Shown in pieces: positions 16,524-25,821 of a stretch of 64,000 bases of DNA. A program made the position numbers and the translations under genes. The notes under the pieces were generated by a model. That model ran no database searches, was not told where the DNA came from, and saw only the letters and a list, made by a program, of their open reading frames with translations. The stretch spans positions 312,332-376,331 of the forward strand of contig JAKQIY010000047.1 of NCBI GenBank assembly GCA_029561455.1, read 5' to 3'. The number at the start of each line of letters is the position of its first letter. The first letter of the stretch is position 1. Source of the stretch: a bacterium (GTDB lineage Bacteria > Zhuqueibacterota > Zhuqueibacteria > Residuimicrobiales > Krinioviventaceae).

Positions 16524-17951
16524 TTAGATATTATTCAAAAACCTGTCCACACCTTCGGCGGCCAGGCGGCCCTGGTGCAAAGCGCGCACGACCAGCGAGG
16601 CGCCCATAGCCGCATCGCCGGCGGCAAACACGCCGGGAACATTGGTCATACAGTTACGATCGATGCCGATATTGCCGCGTTCATCGCACTTGATATTATA
16701 GTCCTTGACAAGCGGGCCATGATCCACATGGACAAAGCCAGCGGCCAGCAACACCAGGTCGGCCTGAATTTCGAAATCCGAATCCGGAATTTCCTTAAAT
16801 GAGCGGCGGCCCTTGTCGTCCGGTTTGGACCATTCCAGGCGCACAGCCTTGACTTTATTGACGTGGCCCCTGCCGATAAATTCTTTAGTCAGAATACTCC
16901 AGCGCCGCTCGCAGCCTTCTTCATGTGATGATGAGGTACGCAGGGTTTGCGGCCATTCCGGCCAGGGGTTGTCGGCGGTGCGTTCCAGGGGCGGTTTGGG
17001 TAAAATTTCAATTTGGGTTACCTGGCGGGCTTTTTGCCGGTTGGAGGTGCCGACGCAATCCGAGCCGGTATCGCCGCCGCCGATGACCAGCACATGCTTG
17101 TCTTTGGCGCTAATATGCTGTCCGGATGGGATGAAATCACCGGCATTAATGCGATTTTGCTGGGTTAAAAATTCCATAGCATAGTGAATGCCTTTTAAAT
17201 TTCTGCCCGGCGCTTCCAGGTCGCGGGGCACAGTCGAGCCGGCGGTGATTACCACCGCATCGAACGAACGGGTTAAATAGCGCACGGAAATATCCACGCC
17301 GGCTTCAACGCCGACTTCAAAAACGACCCCTTCCTGGCGCAGTTGTTCCAGTCGGCGATCGATAATTTGCTTTTCCAGCTTGAAATCGGGGATGCCGTAG
17401 CGTAACAAGCCGCCGATGCGGTCGGCTTTTTCAAACAGAATAACGTTGTGCCCCTTGCGGGCAAGCTGTTGCGAGACTGCCAGTCCTGCCGGACCAGAAC
17501 CAATAACAGCCACACGCTTTCTGGTTTTAAACGGCGCCGGCTGCGGCAATACCCAGCCTTCGCGCCAGCCGCGCTCAATAATTTGCAGTTCAATTTGCCG
17601 GATGGAGACCGCCGGCTGGTTGATGCCCAGGGTACAGGCGGCTTCACACGGGGCGGGACAAACGCGGCCGGTGAATTCCGGGAAATTATCTGTAGAATGT
17701 AAAATATCCAGGGCCCGCCGCCACTGGTTCTGGTAAACCATGTCGTTCCAGTCCGGTATGCGGTTTTTGGTAGGACAGCCATAAGCGTGGCAGGACGGCA
17801 CGCCGCAATCCATACAGCGCGCGGCCTGTTTCATGGCCTTGTCCAGGGGCAGCAGCATTTCATATTCGCGAAAATCCTGCAGCCGTTGTTGAACCGGCCG
17901 TTTGCTCATATCTTCGCGGGTATATTCTATAAATCCGGTCGTCTTAGCCAC
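16524..17951 (-). CDS. gltD: Glutamate synthase small subunit
   Basis: 475 aa. The N-terminal domain carries the two [4Fe-4S] cysteine sets (CMDCGVPSCHAYGC and CPAPCEAAC), followed by an FAD-binding GSGPAGLA motif, a YGIPDFKLEK segment and an NADPH-binding GGGDTGSDC motif. It ends with the GDAAMGASLVVRA FAD segment. GltD passes electrons from NADPH to GltB, which makes two glutamates from glutamine and 2-oxoglutarate. It overlaps the 3' end of gltB by 8 bp, so the two are translationally coupled in the order gltB-gltD. Length is normal for the family. Confidence 0.97.
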   Translation of the reverse strand: MAKTTGFIEYTREDMSKRPVQQRLQDFREYEMLLPLDKAMKQAARCMDCGVPSCHAYGCPTKNRIPDWNDMVYQNQWRRALDILHSTDNFPEFTGRVCPAPCEAACTLGINQPAVSIRQIELQIIERGWREGWVLPQPAPFKTRKRVAVIGSGPAGLAVSQQLARKGHNVILFEKADRIGGLLRYGIPDFKLEKQIIDRRLEQLRQEGVVFEVGVEAGVDISVRYLTRSFDAVVITAGSTVPRDLEAPGRNLKGIHYAMEFLTQQNRINAGDFIPSGQHISAKDKHVLVIGGGDTGSDCVGTSNRQKARQVTQIEILPKPPLERTADNPWPEWPQTLRTSSSHEEGCERRWSILTKEFIGRGHVNKVKAVRLEWSKPDDKGRRSFKEIPDSDFEIQADLVLLAAGFVHVDHGPLVKDYNIKCDERGNIGIDRNCMTNVPGVFAAGDAAMGASLVVRALHQGRLAAEGVDRFLNNI

Positions 17952-20900
17952 GATATACCTCCTCTGTCGCAGATACTGTATCTCTTTCGGTGTCTTCTTT
18001 TTGTTTCATGCGTTCCAGCACTTTGCGGTAATCAATCGGTATTACCTTGACGAACAGGGGCAGGTGGGTTTCCCAGTTATCGAGCAATAGTTTGGCGCGC
18101 TGGCTTTTGGTATATTCGTAATGGGCTTCCAGCATGGAACGCAATTGTTTAATATCCTCTTTTTGCCAAACGCTTTCCAGGTCCACCATATCCAGGTTGC
18201 ATTTGGTATCGAATAATTCGCTTTCGTCATAAACATAAGCAATACCGCCGCTCATACCTGCGGCAAAATTGTTGCCGGTGCCGCCAATGACAACGACAAT
18301 GCCGCCGGTCATATATTCACAGCCATGGTCGCCAACGCCCTCGACCACTGCGCGGGCGCCGCTGTTGCGCACGGCAAAACGTTCTCCGGCGATGCCGTTA
18401 ATAAATACCTCGCCGCCAGTGGCGCCGTACAGCACCACATTGCCGACGATGACGTTTTTGTGGGGAATGAAATTTGACCTGGCCGGGGGTACCAGGATGA
18501 TTCGTCCGCCGGACATGGATTTGCCCACATAATCGTTGGCATCGCCCTCTACCCGCAGCGTTACGCCGGGGGACAGGAATGCGCCCAGGCTCTGGCCGGC
18601 TGAGCCTTTCAGGTTGACCTGAATGGTATTGTCCGGCAAGCCTTTACTGCCATGCTTTTTAACAATAATTCCGCTCAATCGCGCCCCAATGGTGCGATGC
18701 ACATTGCGAACCGGCAGTTTGATTTCCACCGGTTGTTTGCTTTCCAGGGCCGGGGCCGCCAGTTCGATCAGCTTCAGGTCCAGCACTTCGTTCTCATCCG
18801 GATTATGCGACCTCATGCAGCGACGCGGCGTTTCCGGTGGCAGAGAGGCGCCGGCCAGCAGGGCAGAGAGATTGATTTTTTTCATCTTCCAGTGATCGAT
18901 GGCCGCCTGCGTATCGAGCATATCGGTACGGCCAACCATTTCATCTACAGTACGGAAACCGAGTTCCGCCATCCATTCGCGGAATTCCTGGGCGACAAAG
19001 CGCAGGAATCGTTCGACGTAATCCGGTTTACCAGTAAAGCGCGCGCGTAATTGTTGATCCTGGGTGGCCACGCCGACCGGGCAGGTATTCAGATGGCATT
19101 TGCGCATCATGACGCAGCCAAGCGAAATGAGCAGGGAGGTGCCGAATCCGTATTCTTCAGCGCCCAACAAAGTGGCAATGGCCAGGTCACGACCGGTCTT
19201 TAACTGGCCGTCGGTTTGCACGCGGATGCGATCACGTAAGCGGTTATAGATAAGCGACTGCTGGGTTTCGGCCAGGCCCAGTTCCCAGGGCAGGCCGGTG
19301 TGCTTGATGGAGGTGAGCGGCGAAGCGCCGGTGCCGCCGTCATGCCCGGAAATGAGCACCGTATCAGCTTTGGCTTTGGCCACGCCGGAAGCGATCGTAC
19401 CGACGCCAACTTCGGAAACCAGTTTGACGGAGACCCGTGCTTCAGGGTTGACCGATTTAAGATCATAAATAAGCTGCGCTATATCTTCAATAGAATAAAT
19501 GTCGTGATGCGGCGGCGGTGAAATCAACGTTACGCCCGGCGTGGTATGCCGCACACGGGCAATGTCTTCGCTCACTTTGTGCCCCGGCAATTGTCCGCCT
19601 TCGCCGGGCTTGGCGCCCTGGGCAATTTTGATTTGTAGCTCGTCGGCGTTCATAACATATTCCGTGGTTACGCCAAAACGCCCGGATGCGATCTGCTTGA
19701 TACGCGAGCGCAGGCTGTCGCCATTGGGCAGGGGAATATAGCGGCTGGGAGATTCGCCGCCTTCGCCGGAGTTGCTGCGCGCGTTGATGCGGTTCATGCC
19801 GATGGCAATCGCTTCATGCGCCTCTTTACTGATGGAACCGAAAGACATAGCGGCGCCGACAAACCGTTTGGTAATGGCTTCCACCGGCTCCACTTCATCG
19901 ATGGGTATCGGCGAGCCTTTTTTAAATTTAAAGAGGCTGCGCAGGGTAGCATGGTTTTCGGCATTTTGCTCGACTATACGGGTGAATTCTTTAAAGGTTT
20001 TATAATCGTTGTTGCGGGTTGCCAGTTGCAGCTTGTAAATCGCTTCGGTGGACCACAAGTGCTTTTCGCCGTTCACACGCACCTGGTAATTGCCACCGGC
20101 TTCCAGCAGGTTGTCCGGCAGGCCTTTTTCCGGGAAGGCTTTACGATGACGCATGTACACTTCTTCCGCCAGTTCATCCAGTCCAATTCCGCCAACCCGC
20201 GATGCGGTGTTGCAAAAATAATTATCGATAATTTCTTTGCCCAAGCCAATGGCTTCAAAAATTTGCGAACCAAAGAAGCTGTGCAGGGTTGAAAGTCCCA
20301 TGCGGCTGATGGTTTTCAACAACCCTTTTTTTACCGCCTGAATATAATTATCCATTGCCTCTTCGGCGGTGCAGGGCTGTTCCAGCATATTGGATTCGGC
20401 CAGTTCATGAATAGTTGAAAATGCAAGGTAAGGACAAATCGCATCGGCGCCGAACGCAACTAACAGAGCATAGTGCATAACTTCACGCACCTCGCCCGAT
20501 TCAACGATGATACCCGCCGAATTGCGGATGCCATTGTTAGTTAAATAATGATGCAGCCCCGAAGCCGCCAGCAGCACCGGAATGGGCGCATGATCTTTAT
20601 CCATATTGCGGTCGGTGAGCACCAGCAAGGTAGCGCCATTTTGAATGTGACGTTTGGCCTGTTCGAAAATAAAATTTAACGCTTTTTTCAGAGAATAACC
20701 GCCGCCATAGCCGGAGAATAAAATATCGATATATTGGGGTTTGATATTCGGATGACCGGATTCACGGATACGCATCATATCTTCAGGGGTGAGAATGGGA
20801 TGGTTCAGTTTAAGTCCGCGATAATGTTCCGGGGTTTCTTCGAGAAAATTCTTTTCGCAGCCGACAAAACTTTCCAGGGACATGACCAGTTCTTCACGCA

Positions 20901-22527
20901 ACGGATCGATGGGCGGATTGGTAACCTGGGCGAATAATTGCTTGAAATAGGCAAACAACAACTGCGGCTTGTCCGATAACGCCGCCAGCGGCGCATCGTT
21001 GCCCATTGAACCGACCGGCTCCTGGCCGCGTGACGCCATGGGGTTGATGATCATTTTTATTTCTTCATCTGTAAACCCAAAGGCGTGTTGACGCTGCCGC
21101 ACCAGGGCTAAATCTTCGCTGGTGATCTTGGCAGGATTAAACAACCCGCGCAACTGGATATGATTTTCGCGCACCCAGCGGCGATAAGGCTTTTGCCGGG
21201 AAATTTTTGCTTTGATCTCGTTATCAGGCACAATGCGGTGCTGTTCCAGGTCGACCAGAAACATTTTGCCCGGCTGCAAGCGACCGCGGCTGAGAATTTT
21301 ATCCCCCGGAATATCCAGCACACCGGTTTCCGACGCCATGATCACCAGGCCGTCTTTGGTTACGGTATAACGGGCAGGGCGCAGACCGTTGCGATCCAGG
21401 GTAGCGCCGATATAGCGGCCATCGGTGAACACCAGGGCGGCGGGGCCGTCCCAGGGTTCCATCAGGGCGGAGTGGTATTCGTAAAATGCGCGCTTGTCCT
21501 CGCTCATCTTAATTTTGGGTCCATGCGCTTCCGGCACCATCATCATAATAGCATGGGGCAGGGAACGTCCGGCCATTATGAGCAGCTCCAGGGCATTGTC
21601 AAATATGCTGGAATCGGAACCGGCTTCTACCAGCACCGGCTTGATCTTATCTACATCGTCGCCAAGCAGTTCGGAAGTGATATGCGATTCACGGGCGCGC
21701 ATCCGGTTAATATTGCCGCGCAGGGTGTTAATCTCGCCATTATGCGCCAGGGCGCGGAACGGCTGCGCCAGGTTCCAGGTCGGCAGGGTATTGGTACTGT
21801 AACGCTGGTGCACAATGGAAAAGGAACTGATGAATTGTTCATTCAACAAATCCGGGTAAAAAGTTGTCAATTGTGTACCGGTGAGCAGCCCTTTATAAAC
21901 GATGATTTTACTGGAAAAGCTGGCAACGTAAAACTGGCTGGTATCCTGATCCATCCATTTAAGCGCTGCATTTTCCATGAGGCGGCGAATGACATAAAGT
22001 TTACGTTCAAAAGCGTCGCTGCTATATGAATCGCAGGTAACGAACATTTGTTCGATATACGGTTGTGTGGATTTTGCCAGATCGCCAAGATGGTCGTTAT
22101 AAACCGGCACCTTGCGCCAGCCAAGGAATTTACACCCCTCCTGTACTGTGAATTGGACAAATTGGGCTTTGCATTTTTCGCGCAGGGCGACATCGGTTGG
22201 CAAAAAAACCATCGCTACAGCATATTCGCCGTTGGGTGGGAGTTGAAAGCCCAGTTCTTTTTCACAAGAGCGAAAGAACTGATCGGGCAGTTGCAGCATC
22301 AGCCCGGAGCCGTCGCCGGTGCCTTTATCGCCGCCTACCGCGCCGCGATGTTCCAGGTTGATCAAAATTTTAATGGAATTTTCCACCAGGGAATGGGTGG
22401 GAACGCCATCCAGCCGGGCGATGAATCCTACGCCGCAACTGTCATGTTCCAGGGCAGGGTCGTACAAGCCAAACAGACGTGGTATGCCGGCGGCATTGAC
22501 ATTAGGGAATTGCACTTGTTCTGTCAT
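17944..22527 (-). CDS. gltB: Glutamate synthase large subunit
   Basis: 1527 aa, full length. After a short propeptide the N-terminal nucleophile Cys31 lies in HDSCGVGF, the glutaminase (GATase type 2) domain. The central domain follows, then the FMN-binding synthase barrel (RFVGAAMSFGSISKEAHEAIA, SGEGGESPSRY, GHDGGTGASPLTSIKH). The [3Fe-4S] cysteines are in CVMMRKCHLNTCPVG, and a C-terminal GXGXG beta-helix includes YMTGGIVVVIGGTGNNFAAG. It makes glutamate from 2-oxoglutarate with ammonia channelled from glutamine. GAGGAT precedes the ATG. Many antisense and frame-shifted ORFs inside it are shadows. Confidence 0.98.
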   Translation of the reverse strand: MTEQVQFPNVNAAGIPRLFGLYDPALEHDSCGVGFIARLDGVPTHSLVENSIKILINLEHRGAVGGDKGTGDGSGLMLQLPDQFFRSCEKELGFQLPPNGEYAVAMVFLPTDVALREKCKAQFVQFTVQEGCKFLGWRKVPVYNDHLGDLAKSTQPYIEQMFVTCDSYSSDAFERKLYVIRRLMENAALKWMDQDTSQFYVASFSSKIIVYKGLLTGTQLTTFYPDLLNEQFISSFSIVHQRYSTNTLPTWNLAQPFRALAHNGEINTLRGNINRMRARESHITSELLGDDVDKIKPVLVEAGSDSSIFDNALELLIMAGRSLPHAIMMMVPEAHGPKIKMSEDKRAFYEYHSALMEPWDGPAALVFTDGRYIGATLDRNGLRPARYTVTKDGLVIMASETGVLDIPGDKILSRGRLQPGKMFLVDLEQHRIVPDNEIKAKISRQKPYRRWVRENHIQLRGLFNPAKITSEDLALVRQRQHAFGFTDEEIKMIINPMASRGQEPVGSMGNDAPLAALSDKPQLLFAYFKQLFAQVTNPPIDPLREELVMSLESFVGCEKNFLEETPEHYRGLKLNHPILTPEDMMRIRESGHPNIKPQYIDILFSGYGGGYSLKKALNFIFEQAKRHIQNGATLLVLTDRNMDKDHAPIPVLLAASGLHHYLTNNGIRNSAGIIVESGEVREVMHYALLVAFGADAICPYLAFSTIHELAESNMLEQPCTAEEAMDNYIQAVKKGLLKTISRMGLSTLHSFFGSQIFEAIGLGKEIIDNYFCNTASRVGGIGLDELAEEVYMRHRKAFPEKGLPDNLLEAGGNYQVRVNGEKHLWSTEAIYKLQLATRNNDYKTFKEFTRIVEQNAENHATLRSLFKFKKGSPIPIDEVEPVEAITKRFVGAAMSFGSISKEAHEAIAIGMNRINARSNSGEGGESPSRYIPLPNGDSLRSRIKQIASGRFGVTTEYVMNADELQIKIAQGAKPGEGGQLPGHKVSEDIARVRHTTPGVTLISPPPHHDIYSIEDIAQLIYDLKSVNPEARVSVKLVSEVGVGTIASGVAKAKADTVLISGHDGGTGASPLTSIKHTGLPWELGLAETQQSLIYNRLRDRIRVQTDGQLKTGRDLAIATLLGAEEYGFGTSLLISLGCVMMRKCHLNTCPVGVATQDQQLRARFTGKPDYVERFLRFVAQEFREWMAELGFRTVDEMVGRTDMLDTQAAIDHWKMKKINLSALLAGASLPPETPRRCMRSHNPDENEVLDLKLIELAAPALESKQPVEIKLPVRNVHRTIGARLSGIIVKKHGSKGLPDNTIQVNLKGSAGQSLGAFLSPGVTLRVEGDANDYVGKSMSGGRIILVPPARSNFIPHKNVIVGNVVLYGATGGEVFINGIAGERFAVRNSGARAVVEGVGDHGCEYMTGGIVVVIGGTGNNFAAGMSGGIAYVYDESELFDTKCNLDMVDLESVWQKEDIKQLRSMLEAHYEYTKSQRAKLLLDNWETHLPLFVKVIPIDYRKVLERMKQKEDTERDTVSATEEVYRG

Positions 22528-22956
22528 TTTATCCTCTACTCTATACTTTCAGGACATGTAAAATTTATCACTTTGATATACTGCTGCCTTTGCAGCAATA
22601 ACAAATACAGGCAGACCGCATCAATATAATGCAGTCCTTAATATATTCGACGGGAAATAATAAAGGTGTGCATTATATTGTGCGGCTGTGTTTCAAGCGC
22701 ACAAATTTCATCTGGTTTATAGCAGATTTAATAAATATTCCAGTTATTTATTCACATCCATATATGTAAAGCCGGATCGCTTGTTCCGCCAGAAAATATC
22801 TGGATTATGACCATATAAGTTATAAAAAAAAAAGTAAAATTTCAATTATTTTTTCTTATTGACAATCGCAAGTCAGCTAAACAGGCGAATCCCGATTAAA
22901 TTATGTCGGGGAGACAGTGTAACTTTTTTGAATGAAATATGTATGGCAAGAAAAAA
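22528..22956. other. gltB upstream region, nothing specific recognised
   Basis: No gene, tRNA or clear riboswitch was found. It is AT-rich with scattered A-runs and probably contains the leftward gltB promoter, but I could not identify confident -35/-10 boxes. Confidence 0.4.
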
Positions 22957-23036
22957 GGAGACCGCCTTTACAGATCTATATATTACAGGAACTCTAAAAG
23001 CCTCTGGTTGTTAAGATCATCGGAAAGGTGGTCTCC
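22957..23036. terminator. Long-loop inverted repeat after the 23-kb TPR gene
   Basis: GGAGACCGCCTTT (22957-22969) pairs with AAAGGTGGTCTCC (23024-23036), with one G-T mismatch that can wobble in RNA. On the minus strand the left arm is followed by CTTTTTTCTTG. It lies just past the stop codon of the leftward TPR gene, so a terminator role is plausible despite a loop of about 54 bases. Confidence 0.5.
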
Positions 23037-23067
23037 TCTTCCGTGTATCGGTTACTGTCGGCAGGGT

Positions 23068-23835
23068 TTATTTAATTTTTTTGGTTACCACCAGAAGTCG
23101 TTCGGCAGCGTCTTTTTTGTGATCCGGGTCGTCGGAAGCGCTGACCGGCAAGGCCATGACTTTATCGTATTCTTCTTTAGCCAGTTTCCATTCGCTCATC
23201 TCTTCATAGGTGAGACCTAATTCGAGGTGATGATTGATATAATCGGGTTTCAATTCAATGGCTCTTTTAAAATGCTCAACCGCTTTTTCGTTGCTGGCTT
23301 CGGGCAGGCCGCCGTACAATATTTTGGCAAAGGTTTTCTGAATACCGCTCAGGTTTGCCACTTTGCGGTGCCAGCGGGCCAATACATGGTGGGCAATGTC
23401 TTTATCCGGCGCCAGTTCCAGTGATTTCATTGCCTCTTCTTTTACTTCTTTGGACATTTGTACCTGTTCTTTTTTACCGGAGATCAGGGCAACGCGGCCC
23501 AGGGCTACCGAAAGGAACAAATGTGCATCGGCGTCATTCGGGCAGCGTTTTACTGCCAGGCGGGCAAATTTTTCGCTTTTAGCATAATCCTCTTTTTGTT
23601 TTTTCTCTGCGGCGTTCTCACCAATATCCACATAAGCGCGGGAAATTTTCCATAATGCCTCGCAATTCATGGAATCGGCTTTGTAGACCTGCAGGTAGTT
23701 TTGTAAAGCGGTTTCATTATCCAGCGCATCGAATGCCGCATCGCCTTTGGCCAGCAGTCCGGCGATATCTTCTGCCGCTTGCAGCATGACAATACCTGTA
23801 ACCAGAACGAACAGTGTTAATAGTACTTTTTTCAT
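23068..23835 (-). CDS. Secreted TPR protein, RMDN/FAM82-like
   Basis: 255 aa with a signal peptide (MKKVLLTLFVLVTGIVMLQAA), so probably periplasmic. It contains several TPR units: AAFDALDNETALQNYLQVY, ALWKISRAYVDIGE, KFARLAVKRCPNDADAHLFL, EEAMKSLELAPDKDIAHHVL and AVEHFKRAIELKPDYINHH. The arrangement, with HHVLARWHRKVANLSGIQKT followed by LPEASNEKAVEHFKRA, resembles RMDN-type TPR proteins also found in bacteria. No enzymatic motif is present. AGAGGAT precedes the ATG. It is monocistronic, and its function is unknown. Confidence 0.8.
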   Translation of the reverse strand: MKKVLLTLFVLVTGIVMLQAAEDIAGLLAKGDAAFDALDNETALQNYLQVYKADSMNCEALWKISRAYVDIGENAAEKKQKEDYAKSEKFARLAVKRCPNDADAHLFLSVALGRVALISGKKEQVQMSKEVKEEAMKSLELAPDKDIAHHVLARWHRKVANLSGIQKTFAKILYGGLPEASNEKAVEHFKRAIELKPDYINHHLELGLTYEEMSEWKLAKEEYDKVMALPVSASDDPDHKKDAAERLLVVTKKIK

Positions 23836-24144
23836 ATCCTCTCTCCGTTTTTTATAAAAAATGAATTAGCTTCATTATTCTATGGTTTTTTTTTAATAAT
23901 GTCAATGGATTTTTTTATTTTTGTGAAAATATTTTGAAAAATATACGGGGAGAGAAGGGGTGATTGATGAACAGCCCCTGATAATCGTCTTTGTCGTATT
24001 CTCCGGTGGTATTAGGCTGCGCCGCAAATGTGTTGAACAAGGATCAGTTGCCCTTTGTTATTATTGAGCGTGGGAACCAGGTGCTACGAACCTTTGCGCT
24101 GCTCGATACCCAAAATATGCTGAATAGCTAAATGTACATCGTTT
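23836..24144. other. Upstream region of the TPR gene
   Basis: No gene seen. The part next to the TPR start is AT-rich and probably carries its promoter; the rest leads into the repeat array. Confidence 0.4.
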
Positions 24145-25370
24145 TTTGAAAGGTGCTATTTCAAGGTACGTAGCACTTTTCTATAGCGACCACATTAATC
24201 GCGCCGGGATTAACATCTCGGTGCGAAAAATGTTCCAGGGTTTCACGCCCTGGAACAAGGGGCTTTTGCCAATTATTACTTGCCGGACAGCATGTCCGTC
24301 TTTAACATGCGGCATGGGGAGCATCCCCATGCCGAGCTGCTGCCGGATTGAGGAAAACGGTGCCATTGTCCGTTCGGGGTGAGGAACAATTCATTGCCAC
24401 GTCATTTATGACGTGGTTAATATTATTATATTTAATTGACTTTAGTCAAATATTTGTTTAGGCTAAAGCCCTGTTTTTGCATTATTTGTCCCACGACCTG
24501 AAGGTCGTGGCAATGCTAGATTTTACCAAACAAACCAGGTCGTCGAGTAGTCCGCCCCGCTTGGCGGGATTGACGTATCGAGACGACATTTCCTGGCTAG
24601 TGCACTATGATCGCTCCGGGGTTCACACCTCGGTGCGAAAAATGTTCCAGGGTTTCACGCCCTGGAACAAGGGGCTGTTACCAATTATTATTTGCCGGAC
24701 AACATGTCCGGCTTTAACCTGCGGCATGGGGAGCATCCCCATGCCGAGCTACGATCAGGATAAAACCGGCTAAAGCCGGGACTACAAACAATGCCCGAAA
24801 GGTGAAGCAACGGGACTACCCGATGACCGGTATGCTTTTGTCAATGCAACAAGTGCAGCGAGGGGAATTATTTTACTCATTGCCACGTCATTTATGACGT
24901 GGATTACTACAATAATAAATTGACTTTAGTCAAACACTCGTTTAGGCTAAAGCCATGTTTTTGCTTTATATGTCCCACGACCTGAAGGTCGTGGCAATGA
25001 CAGGGTTTGCTGAAAAAACCGGTTGTCGAGTAGGACCGTGCACGGTCTTGGGAGAAGAACTGCACAAGACATAAAGCTGTTTTTAGAAATGGCTGATTCG
25101 GCTCGTATCGAGACGACATTTTCCGGCCGATGCACTATAAAGTGTAGTCCACCTCGCCGCAAATACAGCAAAAGTCTTAACAAGTTCGAATTCATAGGAT
25201 TTTCTTTGTAGCAGGCCTGTGCCCCAGGTGGACCACACTGCAATGCTGCCGGGCTGTGGGAACGTATTACAAATTGTGCCCCTGTAATTGTTGAGGAGGG
25301 CCAAGCCCTCCCGGTTTTCCCCGCACCGGGGTACAACCCCGGCGCGATATGGCAACCAAATAAAATTCTT
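24145..25370. repeat. Second palindromic cassette array, homologous to the 14-kb array
   Basis: Hairpin starts identical to those of the 14-kb array (CATTGCCACGTCATTTATGA...) occur at 24392 and 24878, each with the GGTCGTGGCAATG partner about 125 bp on. They are 486 bp apart because extra hairpins are inserted (CCAGGGTTTCACGCCCTGG, GCATGGGGAGCATCCCCATGC). A partial unit precedes them at about 24180-24380. The end module (GTGCCCCAGGTGGACCACAC near 25220) is the same as at 15471. No coding signal. Confidence 0.85.
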
Positions 25371-25821
25371 TATGCAAATCGTGGTTATTACTCATACCAT
25401 GCAATTTACCATTAAATTTTAGTCGGGCGAAGCATCTTTGCCAAGATATAATTTAATTTGTAGAAAGTCTGGAACAGATGCTTCGCCCCTACAAAAAATT
25501 TGTTTTAATCAGGTTCCAAATCTCTGGACACTGCAAAAAATGATTCGTTTTCACACAGCATCTGAGACCCGGAACCAGGGCAAAAACCGGCTCAAACCGG
25601 GATTACAAACAAGGGCCAAAAACATTTTTACCAATTTTTAACATTTTTCTTTGTTCTCTGCGCCGGGTTGGTTATATTAATGCCTGGTTACAGATCATCC
25701 GGCAGTGTGATACCATTTTTACCGGGTTACAGTTACAGGTAAACCGTAAAAATCCCCGCCAGGAATAATTTGCCTAATAAATACATTATTATCATATTAA
25801 TTTAAAATATATACTATTATC
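25371..25821. other. Intergenic region upstream of uvrA
   Basis: Contains degenerate repeat pieces, for example a GCGAAGCATCT/AGATGCTTCGC inverted pair around 25427-25485, and AT-rich sequence before uvrA. No gene is supported. A LexA box was looked for and not recognised. Confidence 0.4.

Noticed and set aside
17944-22527. Many antisense or shifted ORFs of 60-290 aa inside gltB
   Set aside because: They lie within a full-length conserved gene, have no family motifs or ribosome sites, and arise from its codon usage.
22528-22956. Riboswitch or T-box leader before gltB
   Set aside because: No conserved core of a known class was recognised; only AT-rich sequence with weak inverted repeats.
25371-25821. 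LexA/SOS box before uvrA
   Set aside because: I looked for a paired CTG/CAG or CGAAC/GTTCG-type dyad near the start and saw no convincing site.
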